Part shown: in pieces, positions 1 to 11,049 of the stretch
How the letters are laid out: each line of letters begins with the position of its first letter
Numbering within the stretch: position 1 is the first letter of the stretch
Source of the DNA: Sepiola atlantica
Taxonomy: Eukaryota; Mollusca; Cephalopoda; Sepiida; Sepiolidae
Assembly (NCBI GenBank): GCA_963556195.1
Contig: OY744525.1
Span: forward strand, 53,964,446 to 54,028,445
Direction: 5' to 3'
Length of the DNA: 64,000 nt
Made by a program: the position numbers and the translations under genes
Notes under the pieces: model-generated
The model's database searches: none
Seen by the model: only the letters and a program-made list of their open reading frames with translations
Told to the model about the DNA's origin: nothing

Positions 1-40
1 TGGTTGGCTGGTATGGTCATGTGGAGCATTCGACACCTTG

Positions 41-112
41 ATAAACTGTTCTCATCTTGGATCTTATTCTCAAACCTTTCGGTCGATGTAACCTCCAGGA
101 AATTCCATGCCA
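41..112 (-). repeat. SINE family C fragment (3' domain)
   Basis: Read on the minus strand this piece has the family-C 3' domain: a GGTTACATCGACCGAAA-type segment followed by AAGATGAGAACAGT. It matches the same domain at 21.7, 42, 45, 49 and 53 kb. The tRNA-like head is absent, so this is a truncated copy. Confidence 0.7.
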
Positions 113-489
113 AATCATCCAGGTCTGACACCACCTCCTTCAAATTTTTTTAAAAATTATTTTAACACTATTTCATCTTCACCTAAAAACTAAGAGAAAT
201 GCGCAATATCAAAACCACTGGACTACTAGAACCCTATTTTCTAGGCCAATTTAAATTAGACCAAATCTTGTTTTTTGAAGCCGGACGGCGGCAAAATCCG
301 ACTATGGTAGTTTACAAAAACTGCAGTTTTGAAGCCAAAACTTAATGAATTTCTTTGAAAACTTCATCATGTAAGGTTTTTAGAGCAAGGATTCCAAAAA
401 TGATACTTAGGAAGACTAAAAAGGAAGTAAAAACACTTTTATATTCATATTTTATTTGCATTCTATATTCATTCCTTGTGTACGTATAG

Positions 490-925
490 GGTAGTAATGG
501 GCATATTTATTTATTTGCCTATATGTCTGCTGTATATACGTTTATATGTATGTATGTGTGCATGTATGTTATGTGTATCCAGCTATGGATATACGCGTAT
601 ATATTTGTGTTTAGTCTTTATATTTGTATAGTCGGGGTTATATATTCTATGTACGTGCTTGTATATGTTTATGTATTAATTTGTTTACGCTTTGTATGTG
701 TATGCATGTATGTTTATGTATATGTGTGTATGTATGTATATGTATGCATGTGTATTGTATGTATATATATATATGTATGTATATCTATATTCGCGTTGTG
801 GATGTATACATGTATGTATGTACATGGGTATATTTATGTGTATGCGTGTTCGTGTATGTATATATGTGTGGTGCTTATGTATTTACTTGTACAGGCGGGT
901 GTTTTTCTTGTATTAAAATTAATTT
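490..925. repeat. degenerate TATG/TGTA microsatellite tract
   Basis: About 430 bp are dominated by imperfect TATG, TGTA and TATATG units. Open frames across it translate to runs of Tyr, Val, Cys and Met, as expected of a low-complexity repeat and not of a protein. I see no gene here. Confidence 0.8.
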
Positions 926-1342
926 ATATATTGAAACTGTTTTATATACTAAAAGTATATTCATAGGCAAGTACGTACTTTTAAATATATTTTTTGCTTG
1001 AAAGTGGATCTGTGCGTTTAGATGTGTGTGTATATTGATGTCTGTTTATTTATATGTACTTGTGTATCTATTAAGTCTGTTTGTGTGTGTGTATTTTACT
1101 GATAGATAAGATACTTATGCTTGAATATGTTTGTAGAACTTGGGGAATTCAAACAGAGTTGAAAAGTAACCAGGGCTAAAGAGTCAATAAAATAGGGATG
1201 AGTAGGTCGTAAAAAAGGCTGAAAAATGGTCAACAAGTAAAATAGGTAATCCGATACCAATTCATAAGAAATAGAGAATAACCAATCCCAAACAAAGATT
1301 TATTCGAAAAAATCTACAAATCCATCCCATTTCTCTGAATCC

Positions 1343-1408
1343 TTGGTCTGATGAGGTTGACTTTCTGCGAAGAGTGCAACCGAAAAATGTATACACATAT
1401 GTAACCAA
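1343..1408 (+). ncRNA. candidate hammerhead ribozyme (decayed, type I)
   Basis: CTGATGA at 1348-1354 is followed by a helix II, GGTTG (1355-1359) with CAACC (1377-1381), whose interior can pair further. GAAA follows directly at 1382. Helix I can form from TTGGT (1343-1347) and ACCAA (1404-1408), with a U-A cleavage dinucleotide at 1402-1403. Helix III (1387-1392 with 1397-1402) has two G-U wobbles. Two extra A residues after GAA are non-canonical. The tail after it resembles that of the 33-kb hammerhead family. Probably a relic; activity is untested. Confidence 0.45.
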
Positions 1409-1448
1409 TAATGTTTGTATAAATAAAAATTTATACTTATATATATAC

Positions 1449-2790
1449 TAGCAAACCTACCCGCCCTCTGGGCAGCAATTAATTGAAGGGGGGGGGGGCG
1501 TTAATTTTATTAAAAAAAAATGTTTTTTTTTTACTCAGAGAATTCCATAATTTTAATAAATTTTGGTAAATTTGTAGAGTAACATCCTCAGCTAAATTAT
1601 TCCCTCCTTAAAAATGAGATTCTATTTAGAGTTATTCTAGTTTGTTAAGGCAGTTAATGTGTTTTTAACACTAACCCTAAGTTTGACTGGCAAGGTCGTA
1701 AAACCACACAAAATCGCCACAAAAAGGTCCCTTTCTCCCTAGAAAAAAATAACGCACAGAATTCATCTTCAATGGTAAAAAATGGTAAACTGCCATAAAC
1801 CCTCTAGAATGGCATGAAAATAGAGGATTATTTTACATTAAATTTATATACTAATTTCTAAATTCTAAAATATTTTTTGTTTCTCTTTCGGCCAGGTTTT
1901 TCAGGGTATTCACACATAATCGCCTGAAAAAGTAGAATCTCATTTAATCAAGGGTGGGGTGGATAGGGGGTGTTAATCTACAATTATATCCAAACTTTCA
2001 ATATTTTTCCATACAAATAAGATATTTAATTAGATCATTTTAAAATTTATTTATTTAATTTTTACTGGAAAGGTAAACACAACTAAAATCACTTGCTTAA
2101 CATAAAAATAAAAAGGGGCCGAGTAAATAAAAGAAAAAAAAAAAAAAAGTATAAGATTTCAAAAAAAATTAAATATGGGTAAATTTGCAGATTAACATCC
2201 TCCATTATTACGTCAACACCCCGAAAAAAATGACATTCTGCATTTTTAGAGGATTAGGTGTTTTCACCATGGAAAACAGAAAGGAAGAAAAACAAATATT
2301 TTAGAATTTAGAATGAGTGATCAGTTGTATATATATTTAACATAAAATGTTCCCACATTCCCGGGCCATTGTATTAAAGAACTTAACATTTTTTTACCAC
2401 TAACCCTAAGTCAGAGTGGCAGGGTCATAAAACCACATGTAAAGTAGCGTTCCCCCAAAAAAAGAAAATGCAGCCGATTTAATTTCCATAACAAAAAAGA
2501 ATTTAGTTAATTGTTCTAAAACTGGCCTGAAAAATTGAATTTATATACAAAAATTTTCCTCACTTTAAATTAAAAATTGTTTTTTCTTTTCTTCTTTCCA
2601 TCAAGTTTAAAAAAAAGTAAACACTGCAGAAAGAGGGCGAAATAAAGGGGGCAGAAAGAGTGAGCGAGACAACGACACTCTCCCCCCCCCTCCCACTCAC
2701 CTTTTCTCTCATCACTTGTAGCAAGCCAAGACAACCACACTCTCTCTCCCACTCCCCCTTTGTTTTCTCGCTTGCACGACCTTCGATAAG
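1449..2790. repeat. unclassified AT-rich repeat with internal duplication
   Basis: The stretch begins with an ACTAGCAAACCTACCCGCC-type sequence like repeat ends at 10.6, 41.75 and 47.1 kb. It contains two diverged copies of a block around ACTAACCCTAAG followed by TGGCA.GGTC.TAAAACCACA (1670-1720 and 2398-2440). A related piece is at 62760-62800. No coding potential is visible. The class is unknown. Confidence 0.45.
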
Positions 2791-2829
2791 GTCGTCGGTG
2801 AACGCATGGAGTTAAAATTTAAAGTTTTT

Positions 2830-3143
2830 TAGTTATTTTTCTGATTTATTTATTAAATAACTTTAAGTAACTACTGTTAATATAGACGAAACTATTGCAT
2901 ATAGATAACCAACAAAAACTAATGCAATTCCCAAATAATAATACTTAACATTAATTAATTATGAATGGTTTAAAAATAGTTATACTAATTAGGCAATCAA
3001 AGGGTTCTCTCTTAATCTTTTATATTCAGTATATATACAGACTATCAAGATTTTATGTTGTATTCTTGATTTAAATAACAGTAATCCGTTTTGATTATAA
3101 TATAGGAGTGGTAAATGAAAATAACTTTCGCATTTATTCATTT

Positions 3144-3180
<37 letters not shown>
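2830..3180. repeat. unclassified interspersed repeat ending in (TA)n
   Basis: Segments recur with divergence at 26040-26160 (ATTAAAT.ACTTTAA then ACTATTGCATATA), 27190-27310 and 27640-27700. The right end runs into a (TA)n tract at about 3145-3178. The copies near 27 kb are split by other repeats. No open frame of substance. Confidence 0.5.
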
Positions 3181-3869
3181 TAATAAATCGGCAGAAAATC
3201 ATAAGTGCACAAGTTGCAAAAGAAGTATGATAATAGTAGTGAATAAAAAAAAAACTGAGAATTAAGAAAAAATAAATAAACGCATAACTTAGAAGTGTAA
3301 TTCGTCTGGCCATGTCTGACTTAAATAGAATAAGCAAAACAGGATCTCCATTCCTCACGAAATAAACAATAGCTTCACACCAAAAGAGGTGTGCAGATTT
3401 ATTTACTGGAAACACAGGAACAAAATGAAGATTGTACAATGGGTTGGTTAATGTAGACGACGAAATAACGTTATCCTGGAGTCCCTCGATTCCTCTGCCG
3501 CAGGCCTGGTAGATAGCGTGGAAATATGTCTTGTCTGTTTAAGATACAAGCTGAAACTGGAGATCTCCGCTCATCGCGTGGTTTGTGTTCGCGTTAAAAC
3601 GCAATTCATTGAGTGTGAATCTCGTGCAGTGAAGAGGCGATGGTTGCATAATCGCCAAGCCGAAGCACATCTCACTGCCGGTCATGTAGACCGATAGAAA
3701 ATAGTTCACTCATGTAACTGCTACAGCACCCTTGACTTTATGAACTTTCAAACGTTTGTATGATGTGGCATTAAATGAAAATTGGACGTCATACGAATGT
3801 ACTTAGTGGTACTTGTAACAGCATTCACCCGGAGTGTGTTAGGCCAGCTTCATCCATCCTTGCCACTGC

Positions 3870-4170
3870 ATCCCTCACGAAGGCCGACCAAGCTTGACGA
3901 TTTTAACATCAACAATTGGATGATCTCTAGCGACTCGCTGTTCTAACAACGAACTCTGCAGATATGGGAGGGACTTGGGTTGGGTTCCAGGTCAGCTTTA
4001 ACCATCATCAGCCAGGTTTTTCGTTGTCCACCATATTACTTTTTTTTTCTAACCCTGTAGGGAAGCTGGAGCAATTGCTTCCTGGTGAACTCTTCTGGCT
4101 GATAATGAAGGGCATGACCCAGCCAGCGTAGACGTCTTGTGAGAATGAATTGTCGGAGGGAGTTACTTGT
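3870..4170 (-). pseudogene. LINE reverse transcriptase C-terminal remnant
   Basis: Minus-strand translation gives a short RLRWLGHALHYQP segment near 4100-4140, followed by a basic stretch. It resembles the C-terminal RLRWLGHVLRM-type region of many invertebrate LINE ORF2 proteins. Stops and frame changes break it. The clade cannot be assigned from so little. Confidence 0.4.
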
Positions 4171-4362
4171 CCCCAAAAGCTAGAATGGACCGGAAATGGG
4201 GGATTATTTTACGCTAAATTTCACAGGAGGGGGGGGGGTCATCTAGATTTCAGCTTTTTGTTATTGGCCATTCACATTCCTGATTTATTGTAGAAAGCAC
4301 CTTGGAATTTCCACAGGATTCTGCTAGTTCTTTATTAACACACTGCAAAAAATGTGTCTACG

Positions 4363-4447
4363 TTGTAACTGAAAATTGTTAAAGTAATATTGAAGCCGAT
4401 GAAATGTCGATTCGAAAATAATTTCTGGCTTTAATTAAAGTTTACTG
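4363..4447 (+). repeat. short interspersed repeat D
   Basis: A roughly 80-bp segment with TGTCGATTCGAAAATAATTT and TCTGGCTTTAATT recurs at 12750-12840, 31985-32060 and 36690-36760. It is probably one end of an unclassified element. The 12-kb and 31-kb copies share flanking sequence too, so the element is longer there. Confidence 0.5.
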
Positions 4448-4452
4448 TATGG

Positions 4453-4630
4453 TTTAATTGCTGCCTCCCCAAGAGAGCACTCTGGTTAAAAAATAGCCGA
4501 GAATGAACCCGTCGGTATTCACCAGTAGTGGCGCCTCAGGCGATCAGCAATAGCCTCCCCTCACCCTCTTCCACAGGAGTAGGTAATGCCTGGGAGGGTG
4601 CACCTCCTAGGACCATCTCAACCATACCTA
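4453..4630 (-). repeat. SINE family B, partial
   Basis: On the minus strand this matches the family-B body: GGAGGTGCACCCTCCCAGGC, then TGATCGCCTGAGGCGCC and an AGAGTGCTC segment. The remnant of the U2-like head (GGTATGGTT) is just visible at the right edge. The 3' tail is missing. Confidence 0.7.
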
Positions 4631-4662
4631 ATTTTGTTGAAGTAAAGGTCTGCTTACTAGCC

Positions 4663-7600
4663 ATGCAGAATGATGTGCCACAAGATGTTTGTTCACATTA
4701 CATTTCTGTGGTTTGGTACAGTTAGGGGAGCAGGGAGGGAATTCCAAAGGCTAGCTGTTTGAGGGAAGAAGCTATTAGAGTATAAAATCCTCTGCCATTT
4801 AGGAACCTCCACAGTGGATGGGATTTAGCTGATTGTCGGGTTGGTCGAGTGTATTTATGTGGAGCGGGCACTAGAGCAGCAAGTTCGTCAGAGCACATTC
4901 CATTAAAATACTTGTAAAATAAGCACAGGAATGCAACATTGTGTTGATGGGGTTGTAGCTTGGTGGACAGTGAGGGACCTATTAGATTACAGACTCTTTT
5001 TTGAACCTTGTCTAACAGGGAGAGCCTAGTGGTTGGTGCACCTACCCAGATGTGACAACAATACTCCATGCCTGGGCGAATGGTGGCTTTGTAGAGATAT
5101 AGGATACTGTCAGGTGTGAGAAGTTTTCTAGCATGGTAGAGGGAGCTTACTTTCTTTGCAGCAGCCATGGCAGTATCTTCTATGTATTTGTTCAAATTCA
5201 TGTTACCTGTGAATTTTTAGGCTGAGGAGTTTAGAGTGTTATTTACCATGGCAATGGGTGAAAGAAGAGGTTTCTTATAATTATTACAGGAAAGGAGCTT
5301 TGTCTTAATAGCATTAAATATTGCCATCCATTTATGTCTCCATTTAACTACAGGCAGGAGGTTATTTCTATGGATTCAACCATTGCCTCGGATATGTGCG
5401 CATTCATTTTACCCACATGTCGAGAGTAGAACGTAGTGTCATCAGCAAACATACCCACTCGAACAGAATTTCATCAGAAATTATTTATGAAAATCAGGAA
5501 CAATAAAGGTCCAAGGATCAACCCCTGCGGTATATCCGCATTAATGTCATGTTGTTTGTATGCACATTCATCAAGGACAATTAATTATATTAAATATTCT
5601 TCGAGAAATACAATATGAATTAATTTTCATGAGAAGACCTTCATGCCAGACCTTGTCAAAGGCCTTGGATATATCAAGTGCTACCGCCTTAGCTTTGCCT
5701 ACCTTGTCCAGTGTATGGTATGTTCAGAGATGGCCGTTAGGATATCTCCAGTAAAACGGGCTTGCCTAAATCCATACTGATGGTCAGAAAGAAATTTAGC
5801 ATTAATGAGGTGGCATGCTATCGCTAGATTGATTAAAGAATTTAGCGAAAAGCGGGAGTAGACTGATGGGGCGATAATTTGGGGGATCAGTTTTTCATCA
5901 GAATTCTTGAACACTGGTACCACAGAGGCAATTTTCCAGCTATCAGGGAATCAAGATTCAGCAAGGCATTTTTTGGAGAGGACTGGCCAGCTCAGCAGAG
6001 CATTTCTTTATTACTATAACTCTGATAAGATCAGGCCCACAGATGTCAAAATTTTTTATGATATCCCGGACATGGAAAGGGATGATAATCAGGTTATCAA
6101 GTGTGGCTTCAGTGGTTTGTATAGTCTATAGTGGAGTTCAAGGTGACCCGCTGCGCAAATAGTTCAGTCATATAAGTAGCCATGCAAACGACATGATCGT
6201 TGTTGGGTAGCTGGAGAATTGTTGATTTCCCACTGTTCACCACACTATTATTAGAGGGAGCAATGCACCAACTGACACAAAAAAATTGCAACATTTTTTT
6301 TTTATGGTTTTATGTCATGCTGGGTCTACTCTACATCATACTAAAAGTTGGACAAGATTTGAGCATGGGAAAGTTTCAAATTTCAAGGTTGAACATTTTC
6401 CATTACGTTTTGAAACACTAACTCGGTCAGTTTTCATGATAAACCAATGAATCTTGCATTTTTACCCATGTTTTCAGGGTCAATCTTTCAGATGGTATGG
6501 TTGCCAGTGATGTTGAATCACCCCTTATACTATATCTATGGTTACTTGATTCACATAAGTCATAATGTTTTTTCAAAGTTGTTCACACTTCCTCCTCCTC
6601 TTCCTCATCTATGACTGGAGCATTTTTCATATTGTCATAGTTGCCATCTTGGCAATGTCCACATGCACTGGTACATTTTAGTCCATGCCTTCTGCAGGTA
6701 CACCTTAGGGTATTGCATCCTTCCAAACAGTTGCAGTGACTCATCTGAATCAGTTCATTTGGAGTAAGACTTTTATCTGTCATCACTGGAACAAGTTCAC
6801 CACACTATTATTAATTTTCCAGAAATCGCGAGTTCCTAATTTCTGTGGCTCAATACATTTTCTAGTCATCTCGGTATACCTTCTCTTAGCTGCGGCTATA
6901 ACAGTCTTAGAATAATTTTGTGATGCTATAAATTTCTGTCTATTTGTAGTTGACTTATGGTGGTTGAATTAGCGGGATGCTTGCTGTCTTGTAGCAATAG
7001 CAGCTGCACAGTTCGAAGAGAATCGTTGGGGGAGAGTGAGGCTTGCTATAGAATTTTCGTGTGAGGACATGTGTTTCAATGCCTGCTTTGACCCATTCAG
7101 TTAATTCATTTGTGCACTGATCAGCTGACAGAGAAAAAATGTTACTCCATGTGGCATCTTTGATGTGATCTCTGAGGGATTCCTAATCTGCCTGTTTGAA
7201 GTATTTTGTCATTTTGGGTAACTGCTGATCGGCTTGGGGGTCGAGACTTAAGGGTGATACCAACCATTATCACAATGTGATCAGAGTTTCCAAGTAGATT
7301 ATGGGCATGTCACACAAGTCTCGGGCAGTGAGGTCAAGAATAAGTCAAGACGTGAGACTTGTTGATCCTCACTATCTGTGAGACGAGTTGGGAAAGTGAC
7401 GGTCTGTGAAAGGGAGTGTGCAATGGAGAAACTATACATGCTATTAGCAGCTGCATCTGTATAGCTTGAGAATCCAAGCCAGTCATGGTGGTGAACATTA
7501 AAATCCCCAAATACATGTATTTGGGTTTTCGGATCTATGCTACCAGAGATAAAGTTGAGCGGGTACAGTCCTGGGTCAAAGGAGAAGTGTAGATAAAATA

Positions 7601-8160
7601 TAAGTAACTGACGCTGTGTTGTAAGGTTAATCTAAAGCACATGTAAGTTTGACCATCTCATTCTAGACTATGTTCTCGAGTCATGGGGAGAGTGTTCCGA
7701 ACATAAACTCTGAGTCTGTACATATGTTTTTCAGAGTTCTTACGATAGAGTAAAGATATCCAGTCATGTCAAAACGATTAAAGGAAATTGGGGTGTGTGG
7801 GTTAGTTTCACTTAGTGCGAGGATTACCGAGGAGTTTACTATGAAAAAGGATTCAACGTCATCGATGTTGATTCTAAGTCCTCGGATATTTGTGAATGCA
7901 ATCCTCAGGGGAGGAAGCAAATGTGTTGCTTTTTGGTGGGTGTCTGGTTTGATCTTGCTTTCTTTTCTTTTGTAAAGTCATTTTTAGTTTTTTGATATAG
8001 CGGGTTGGACAAAGTCTGTGCTTGTTTGATACCAGTAGGCTCACACAGCGAAAAACTATTAGCCGAGTCTTTATCTATGGGGTTGTGACCTCGGGGCGAA
8101 AACCCACCGGAGATAAGTGCAGGGTGACATGGCACTACAGTTACCCCGGTATTATACAAC
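4663..8160 (-). pseudogene. jockey/CR1-type LINE, broken ORF2
   Basis: The element reads on the minus strand from about 8160 down to 4663. Seen in order: an endonuclease start (LRIAFTNIRGLRINIDD, then LALSETN, 7681-7920); the endonuclease motif GDFNVHHHDWL and LDLFLTS (7334-7516, in a frame shifted from the first); reverse transcriptase pieces VFKNSDEKLIPQ and DHQYGFRQ (5699-5923); the palm motifs PQGLILGPLLFLIFI (about 5470-5540) and FADD (5437-5448); and a C-terminal region MEYCCHIW and LDKVQKRVCNLIG (4722-5201). Gly-Asp-Phe-Asn and FADD are known endonuclease and RT catalytic motifs. Many frameshifts, stops and a 540-bp insertion at 6254 show it is dead. RT plus an apurinic-type endonuclease with GDFN fits the jockey or CR1 group, which I cannot separate here. 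Confidence 0.85.
6254..6794 (-). mobile_element. 541-bp insertion encoding a cysteine-rich CXC-like C-terminus
   Basis: A 19-bp direct repeat, GTTCACCACACTATTATTA, lies on both sides (6235-6253 and 6795-6813), so this block inserted into the older LINE. On the minus strand it encodes 67 residues (6583-6786) with MSHCNCLEGCNTLRCTCRR and KCTSACGHCQ, ending in an EEEEEEV acidic tail. The Cys spacing resembles CXC/tesmin-type or transposon-associated Cys-rich tails. About 330 bp of presumed 3' UTR follow, with no poly(A) at the junction. It looks like the 5'-truncated 3' end of a copied transcript. The parent gene is not identified. Confidence 0.6.
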
Positions 8161-9110
8161 TGTTAATAGAGCAGCCGCTCTTAGTGCTACTCAAGAGTTA
8201 GGGCTCCTGTACTACCAGTCGGAAACAGCAGCCAGACAAGCTGTTACAACCTGTATCTTCAACCTGTTAGAACAAGAGTGACCCAGACTAGTTATGTTAG
8301 ACTAAGTGACAAGAAATCTTCCCAAAGTTGTCCAGATAGAGAGAAAGAGAGACGGCGTTCATTTTCCTAGTCAGGAAACAAGGCCAATCACTTGGTGTCT
8401 TTGAGGAGTCCCAGTAATGATATCTCTATGCCTGGCTAATAGACAAAGAAGTGGTGTAATGGGCAGGTGATAGGATGAGCCTATCTACTCCTTAAGCACC
8501 GGATATTTTGTTTGAGTCTCCAGTTCTAGAAAGGTTGTCGGCCAGGACTAAGGAGGTCTCTCTTCCCCAGTAGTTTGGTGCCAAAATGTAAGGTTTTCTA
8601 TCAGTTTTCCTTCTCCTAGATGGATGTCCATCACATCAAGAAGAGTAATCACACACCTGTGTATTATGCCAGGTATTTCTGCGCCCCCGCGTGGGTAGAT
8701 AGTAAACATTAAGTTATTACTTAATATAAGTTTTCATGTTTCTTCCAAAAAAAGAAATTGAAGATAGGTTTCTCTCTCATAATAAGTAGAATGGAGGTGG
8801 GGGTTAAAGCAGGATAGCATACCAATTTGCTTTTATTTGTTTATCATTATTTTTTTGTAACACATCTCATTTGTCAAAAGAAACTAATGCTCGAAATACA
8901 CATGGTGCATTTAAAATCTTATGGGGTTTTCCCAAAAAATTTGAACCTACTTCGACAAACAAAATTCTCTGGACAGTAGAGTGCAGAGAAAACTCATGAT
9001 AGGGGGAATGAATAATAGATATTTTTTACTTAAATAAGAGCCATTACAAAAAAATAAATAAATAATAAATAACAGAAATACATAAAGATGAGAATAAAAA
9101 TACATACGAT
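8160..9110. other. no recognisable gene
   Basis: The first few hundred bases may be the 5' end of the minus-strand LINE that ends near 4663, because no break is visible. I see no protein motif. From 8700 the sequence becomes AT-rich. Confidence 0.4.
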
Positions 9111-10250
9111 GCGTGTACAAAATTCAAAAGGCTAAGAATTTGTTTATGTTAATTACTACGCTAGAAAATTTAAAATGTGACTGGTTTCATAATATTGATT
9201 GTGGGATGTCTAGTTTTAATTTTCAAAAGTTTTTATTATTTTATGTTCGTATTGTGGTGTATTGTTTTAGTGTTAACTTAAATGTGTCTATATTGAGAAA
9301 GGGAGCAGTCATGTTTTTTTTTTAGGTGTTGGTAAATTGAGCTAATGTTGGAGAGATACATGGTGAGCCAAAGGGAAAGTGTTGTGGTAGTAAAACGAAT
9401 GTAATAATTAGGGTTTTTTTTTTTTATTATTGTTGGAGATATATTCTCCCATAAGACATTGAAACTGATATATAACATTGTATTTTTTTATATTGTGTTT
9501 TGAATATGAAAAAGTTATTGTTTACTGCAAAGTATTAAAATTAATGGGGGATATATATCTATGTGTTTTATTTTTTTAGAGCTTTTTCATTTTGGTTACA
9601 ATAGAATAAATTAATTTAGCGAGAACTATTTAGCTGATTATTATTAGTATTGTCTAAGTTTCTAATCATTAATTTAATTTGTTCATCAACAATATAATTA
9701 AGAACTTGATAGTTAATGTGAACTTAATGGGTTTTTTTTTTAATTTGTTAAAAAATATTTTTCTGGTTGAAGAGATTAGTCTTGAGTGATTTAATAGATT
9801 TTTTATCATTGCTATTTCATAACAATGTGAACATTCGCTTTTATAATTTAGGATGCATGAATTAACACTGGTAGTTTTTTTATAAGATGAGGTGATGAAT
9901 TCATGTTAGAGTCATTGAGTACATCTAAAAACGGAATTTTGTTATTAACATTTAGCTCATAAGTGAATTTAAGTACAGTTATTTTGAAATGTTTTGTATT
10001 TCTTTGTTGTCTACTATGTATATATAAATTTAATCAACTTAACATGCATAAATGGAGGGTTTAGTAATTACTAGTTACAATTTTTATTTTTTTCATTATT
10101 TCATAACTTTCTTAAAGTTTCACTAGTATAGAATTGATTGCCCAACAACAAATTATGACATTAGAGACCACTTCACAAACAAAAATCCATCATGATGAAA
10201 AATACCTGTTTGCCTAAGTAAAAGTGACTATAATGAACTTCACCAAACAA
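9110..10250. other. AT-rich stretch without recognisable genes
   Basis: Short open frames exist, but their translations are low-complexity and carry no family motif. No SINE piece or inverted termini were found. Confidence 0.5.
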
Positions 10251-10347
10251 TCTACACAATACGAACCAAACTGTTTTGTTTTGTTTTTTTAGTTTTTTTT
10301 ACCCTAACCTAACTCTAAACTAAGATTTGGTTTGTATTGTGTAGAAG
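10251..10347. repeat. short hairpin repeat
   Basis: CTACACAATACGAACCAAA at the left is the near reverse complement of TTTGGTTTGTATTGTGTAG at the right, with about 60 bp between. This could be a small palindromic transposon remnant. A CCTAACCTAACTCTAAAC stretch lies in the loop. Confidence 0.5.
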
Positions 10348-10499
10348 CATCAAAACTTGATTTGCCTTTCTCCGGAAAGTCGGAACTGCTTACATCACAA
10401 CTGCAAATTTCTGGATACATATTCCTAAAAAACACCCAAAAAGCTTAGGGAGGTCAGAAAAAAATGTATCCTAAAGCATTAAATATAGTTTCCGCAAAA

Positions 10500-10554
10500 A
10501 AAAAAAAAAAAATTAATATTTATTTTTTCTTACAATAAAATATTGTAAGAAAAA

Positions 10555-10595
<41 letters not shown>

Positions 10596-10650
10596 CATTC
10601 TTTTATATTCCACCCAGGCAATGCCAGGACATAGGTCCTGCTAGTTTACA
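10500..10650. repeat. poly(A)/poly(T) hairpin and repeat terminus
   Basis: An A-run near 10496-10512 and a T-run near 10559-10590 flank TTTTCTTACAATAAAATATT, which can fold back. The following segment, read on the minus strand, has CTAGCAGGACCTATGTCCTG, the same type of end as at 41.75 and 47.1 kb. Confidence 0.5.
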
Positions 10651-10942
10651 ATATAATCGTTGGACATATTATTTACATTCAATAGATTTCTATATGGATC
10701 CTTTACTACTTGCCATAGACTTCAGAGTACTTTTTTTTTCTTTGTGGGCCTCCTTTAAGCTTTTGTGGACCCCGGTTGAAAATCCCTACTTTAAAACATA
10801 CTTTGTTCTAGGTGCATATCTTTGGTGGGGTGGAAGGGGTGTCAATACCAACTTTCAGTTTTTTTTTGTTTAGCTTTAATGTTTTTGTTTGTTTGTTTGT
10901 TTGTTTTTTGTTTTTCCAATACATAAAAAAAATTTATTTTTA

Positions 10943-10954
10943 AATTTTTTTCAG
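10943..10954 (+). promoter_or_regulatory. likely 3' splice acceptor before zinc-finger gene 1
   Basis: A pyrimidine-rich AAATTTTTTTCAG sequence ends with AG at 10953-10954. It is 95 bp upstream of the ATG at 11050, and an in-frame stop (TAA, 11011-11013) lies between them. If used, the acceptor joins a 5' UTR exon and the start remains at 11050. Confidence 0.5.
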
Positions 10955-11049
10955 AACTGAATCGCAAATTTGATTTCTCAACCCTGAAGTGTCTTGTATG
11001 AAAACCACAATAAACTAGTTCAAGTTCTGGCCATTTCTTTTGTGCGATC

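Noticed and set aside
523..1001. Overlapping open frames of 74-147 codons
   Set aside because: They lie in a TATG/TGTA microsatellite and translate to Tyr/Val/Cys/Met runs with no domain.
3134..3439. 101-codon minus-strand frame ending in a Tyr/Ile run
   Set aside because: The C-terminal part is a (TA)n translation and the rest has no motif.
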